Shown here: one piece after another, positions 63,207-64,000 of the stretch
Layout: every line of letters begins with the position of its first letter
Position numbering within the stretch: position 1 is the first letter of the stretch
Assembly (NCBI GenBank): GCA_001305115.1
Contig: BCAA01000001.1
Coordinates: forward strand, 248,001-312,000
Source: Clostridia bacterium UC5.1-1E11
Lineage (GTDB): Bacteria; Bacillota; Clostridia; Oscillospirales; Acutalibacteraceae
Direction of reading: 5' to 3'
Length of the DNA: 64,000 nucleotides
Notes under the pieces: generated by a model
Told to the model about the DNA's origin: nothing
Databases searched by the model: none
The model's input: only the letters and a program-made list of their open reading frames with translations
Program-made: the position numbers and the translations under genes

Positions 63207-63941
63207 ATGAAGGAGCCTATCACAAGCCTGCTCCCCAAGCCGCCAAAGTATATCGATGTGGACTATCGGACTTTGCCTGACATCGACAACAATCCGCTGT
63301 TCTATGTTGAGGACACGCAGGAGATCCTGTGCTATTAGACGGACGGGAAAAAGGTCTACTGGCGGTTTTCCGAGGTGTCCGGGGATGTAGAGCATTTTGT
63401 ATGGTTCAATGGACGATTTGCCAAGGACGGCAAGTACTGCTTTCTCCAAAATACAAAGCTGCGGAATGTGGATCATGCCTCTTTCACGGTGCTCAACAAC
63501 TGCTACACCAAGGACCATCAAAGTGTCTGGACAACCGGCGGCCGGTTTGAGCCGGAGGACATCGGCTCCTTCGTTGTTTGTGATGATGGAGTGGGACTGA
63601 TTGAAAAGATCCAGACCATGATCGATGGTACACTGCGGCCCGTCCGGGTGCAGATTCCCTATGGATATGCCAAAGACAGCAAAACCGTATACTATGAGAA
63701 TTTCGCCGGTAAGATTAAGGTCTTGAAAAAGGCTGGCCCTGCTACCTTCGTTTCCAAGAATGACGGCTATTTCGCATGGGATGCCAAGTCCATCTTCTGG
63801 AACGGTTATCTGCTGCAGGGAGTCGACCTGCAATCCTGGCACATCGTAGACGCGCAAAAGGCGCTCTCAAGGGATGCCAAGCACTTCTATATCCAGAACA
63901 AGCGAGTGACGGAAGATGAATGGAACCAGAAGCAGCTCTGA
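63207..63941 (+). pseudogene. DKNYY-family repeat protein B with in-frame TAG
   Basis: The ATG at 63207 (AATGAGGTG upstream) begins MKEPITSLLPKPPKYIDVDY and reads to TAG at 63336-63338 (after LCY). The same frame resumes as TDGKKVYWRFSEVSG and continues to TGA at 63939-63941. Repeats YAKDSKTVYYENFAG, FAWDAKSIFWNGYLLQG and LSRDAKHFYIQNKRV make it a DKNYY member. One stop in an otherwise open 244-codon frame; TAG is used as a normal stop elsewhere, so recoding is unlikely. Confidence 0.7.
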
Positions 63942-63960
63942 CAGGAAAGGACAAACCCTA

Positions 63961-64000
63961 TGGCACTACAAGATAAGAAAATGATGCCTCCCCCCTGGCT
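63961..64000 (+). CDS. Next array gene, first 13 codons
   Basis: GGAAAGGACAAACCCT precedes ATG at 63961. Only MALQDKKMMPPPW is visible. The array therefore continues beyond the window. Confidence 0.55.

Larger units (their letters stand above)
41850..64000 (+). other. Polyimmunity locus: 34-gene one-strand array
   Basis: All genes from 41,850 to the window end lie on the plus strand, each with its own AGGAGG-like site, gaps from 25-nt overlaps to 41 nt, and no internal terminator. Recognised domains (SUFU, DUF2185, Imm17-like, SUKH-3, SUKH, DKNYY x2, DUF1963, DUF2262 x2, DUF2004, DUF5713, ankyrin, HEAT) are those found in polyimmunity loci, which store many immunity proteins against polymorphic toxins. 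Base composition is visibly richer in G+C than the left half. No toxin, integrase or secretion gene is seen inside the window, and the array continues past it. Confidence 0.75.

Noticed and set aside
63336-63338. TAG recoding (pyrrolysine-like) as explanation of the DKNYY stop
   Set aside because: TAG ends other genes normally in this window (for example at 51393-51395) and no recoding signal is visible.

Overview
The window looks like a chromosomal segment from an anaerobic Gram-positive Clostridia member, most likely an Oscillospirales/Ruminococcaceae-type gut bacterium. The evidence is the anaerobic cobalamin genes under a B12 riboswitch, the divIVA-ylmH-sepF-yggS cell-division cluster, DUF3842 and DUF1846 proteins, YlbF, a PadR/DUF1700/DUF4097 cassette, strong GGAGG ribosome-binding sites and frequent TTG/GTG starts. 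Genus is not determinable from reading alone.

Left part (1-17.7 kb): a minus-strand cobalamin operon (cbiD, cbiF, cbiG, cbiH) lies behind a cobalamin riboswitch and terminator, and its promoter is buried in the 3' end of an mscS-type channel gene. Next come a phosphoribosyltransferase-like gene, a DUF1846-DUF3842 pair, an XPD/DinG-like iron-sulfur helicase with an N-terminal nuclease-like domain, an HD hydrolase and a PepV-like dipeptidase (minus strand), then a plus-strand polyphosphate module (ppx-HD, ppk1) followed by phosphofructokinase and a small membrane protein.

Middle (17.8-41 kb): a long minus-strand run reads miaB, ylbF, mutS, mutL, miaA, a HlyD-like protein, yggS, sepF, ylmH, divIVA, ileS, (terminator-like hairpin), lspA, a RluD-type synthase, a HAD phosphatase and comEA. 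It is followed by a secreted C39-like lipoprotein, a PadR-DUF1700/DUF4097 envelope-stress-type pair, a glycosyltransferase-2 protein, a CorC/HlyC CBS transporter and tRNA-Ala(GGC).

Right part (41.2-64 kb): accessory DNA starts directly after the tRNA with a truncated SLOG/DUF1273 remnant. From 41,850 to the window end there is an unbroken, single-strand array of 34 genes with gaps of at most about 41 nt and visibly higher G+C. Recognisable products are immunity-type domains: SUFU, DUF2185, Imm17-like, SUKH-3, SUKH/SMI1, DKNYY twice, DUF1963, DUF2262 twice, DUF2004, DUF5713, ankyrin and HEAT-like repeats, and tandem DUF6138-like proteins. No toxin, secretion gene or integrase is seen. I read it as a very large polyimmunity locus: a stockpile of antitoxins against polymorphic toxins of competitors, probably made from one long transcript. 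About a third of its genes match no family I recognise.

Quality caveat: at least eleven genes, including normally conserved ones (ppk1, pfkA, ylmH, miaB, ileS-neighbourhood genes), are split by a single indel, mostly in short homopolymers. In every case a small length change restores one full-length frame. This pattern points to sequencing or assembly error more than to gene decay, and I annotate those genes as single CDSs. Two array genes carry in-frame stops.
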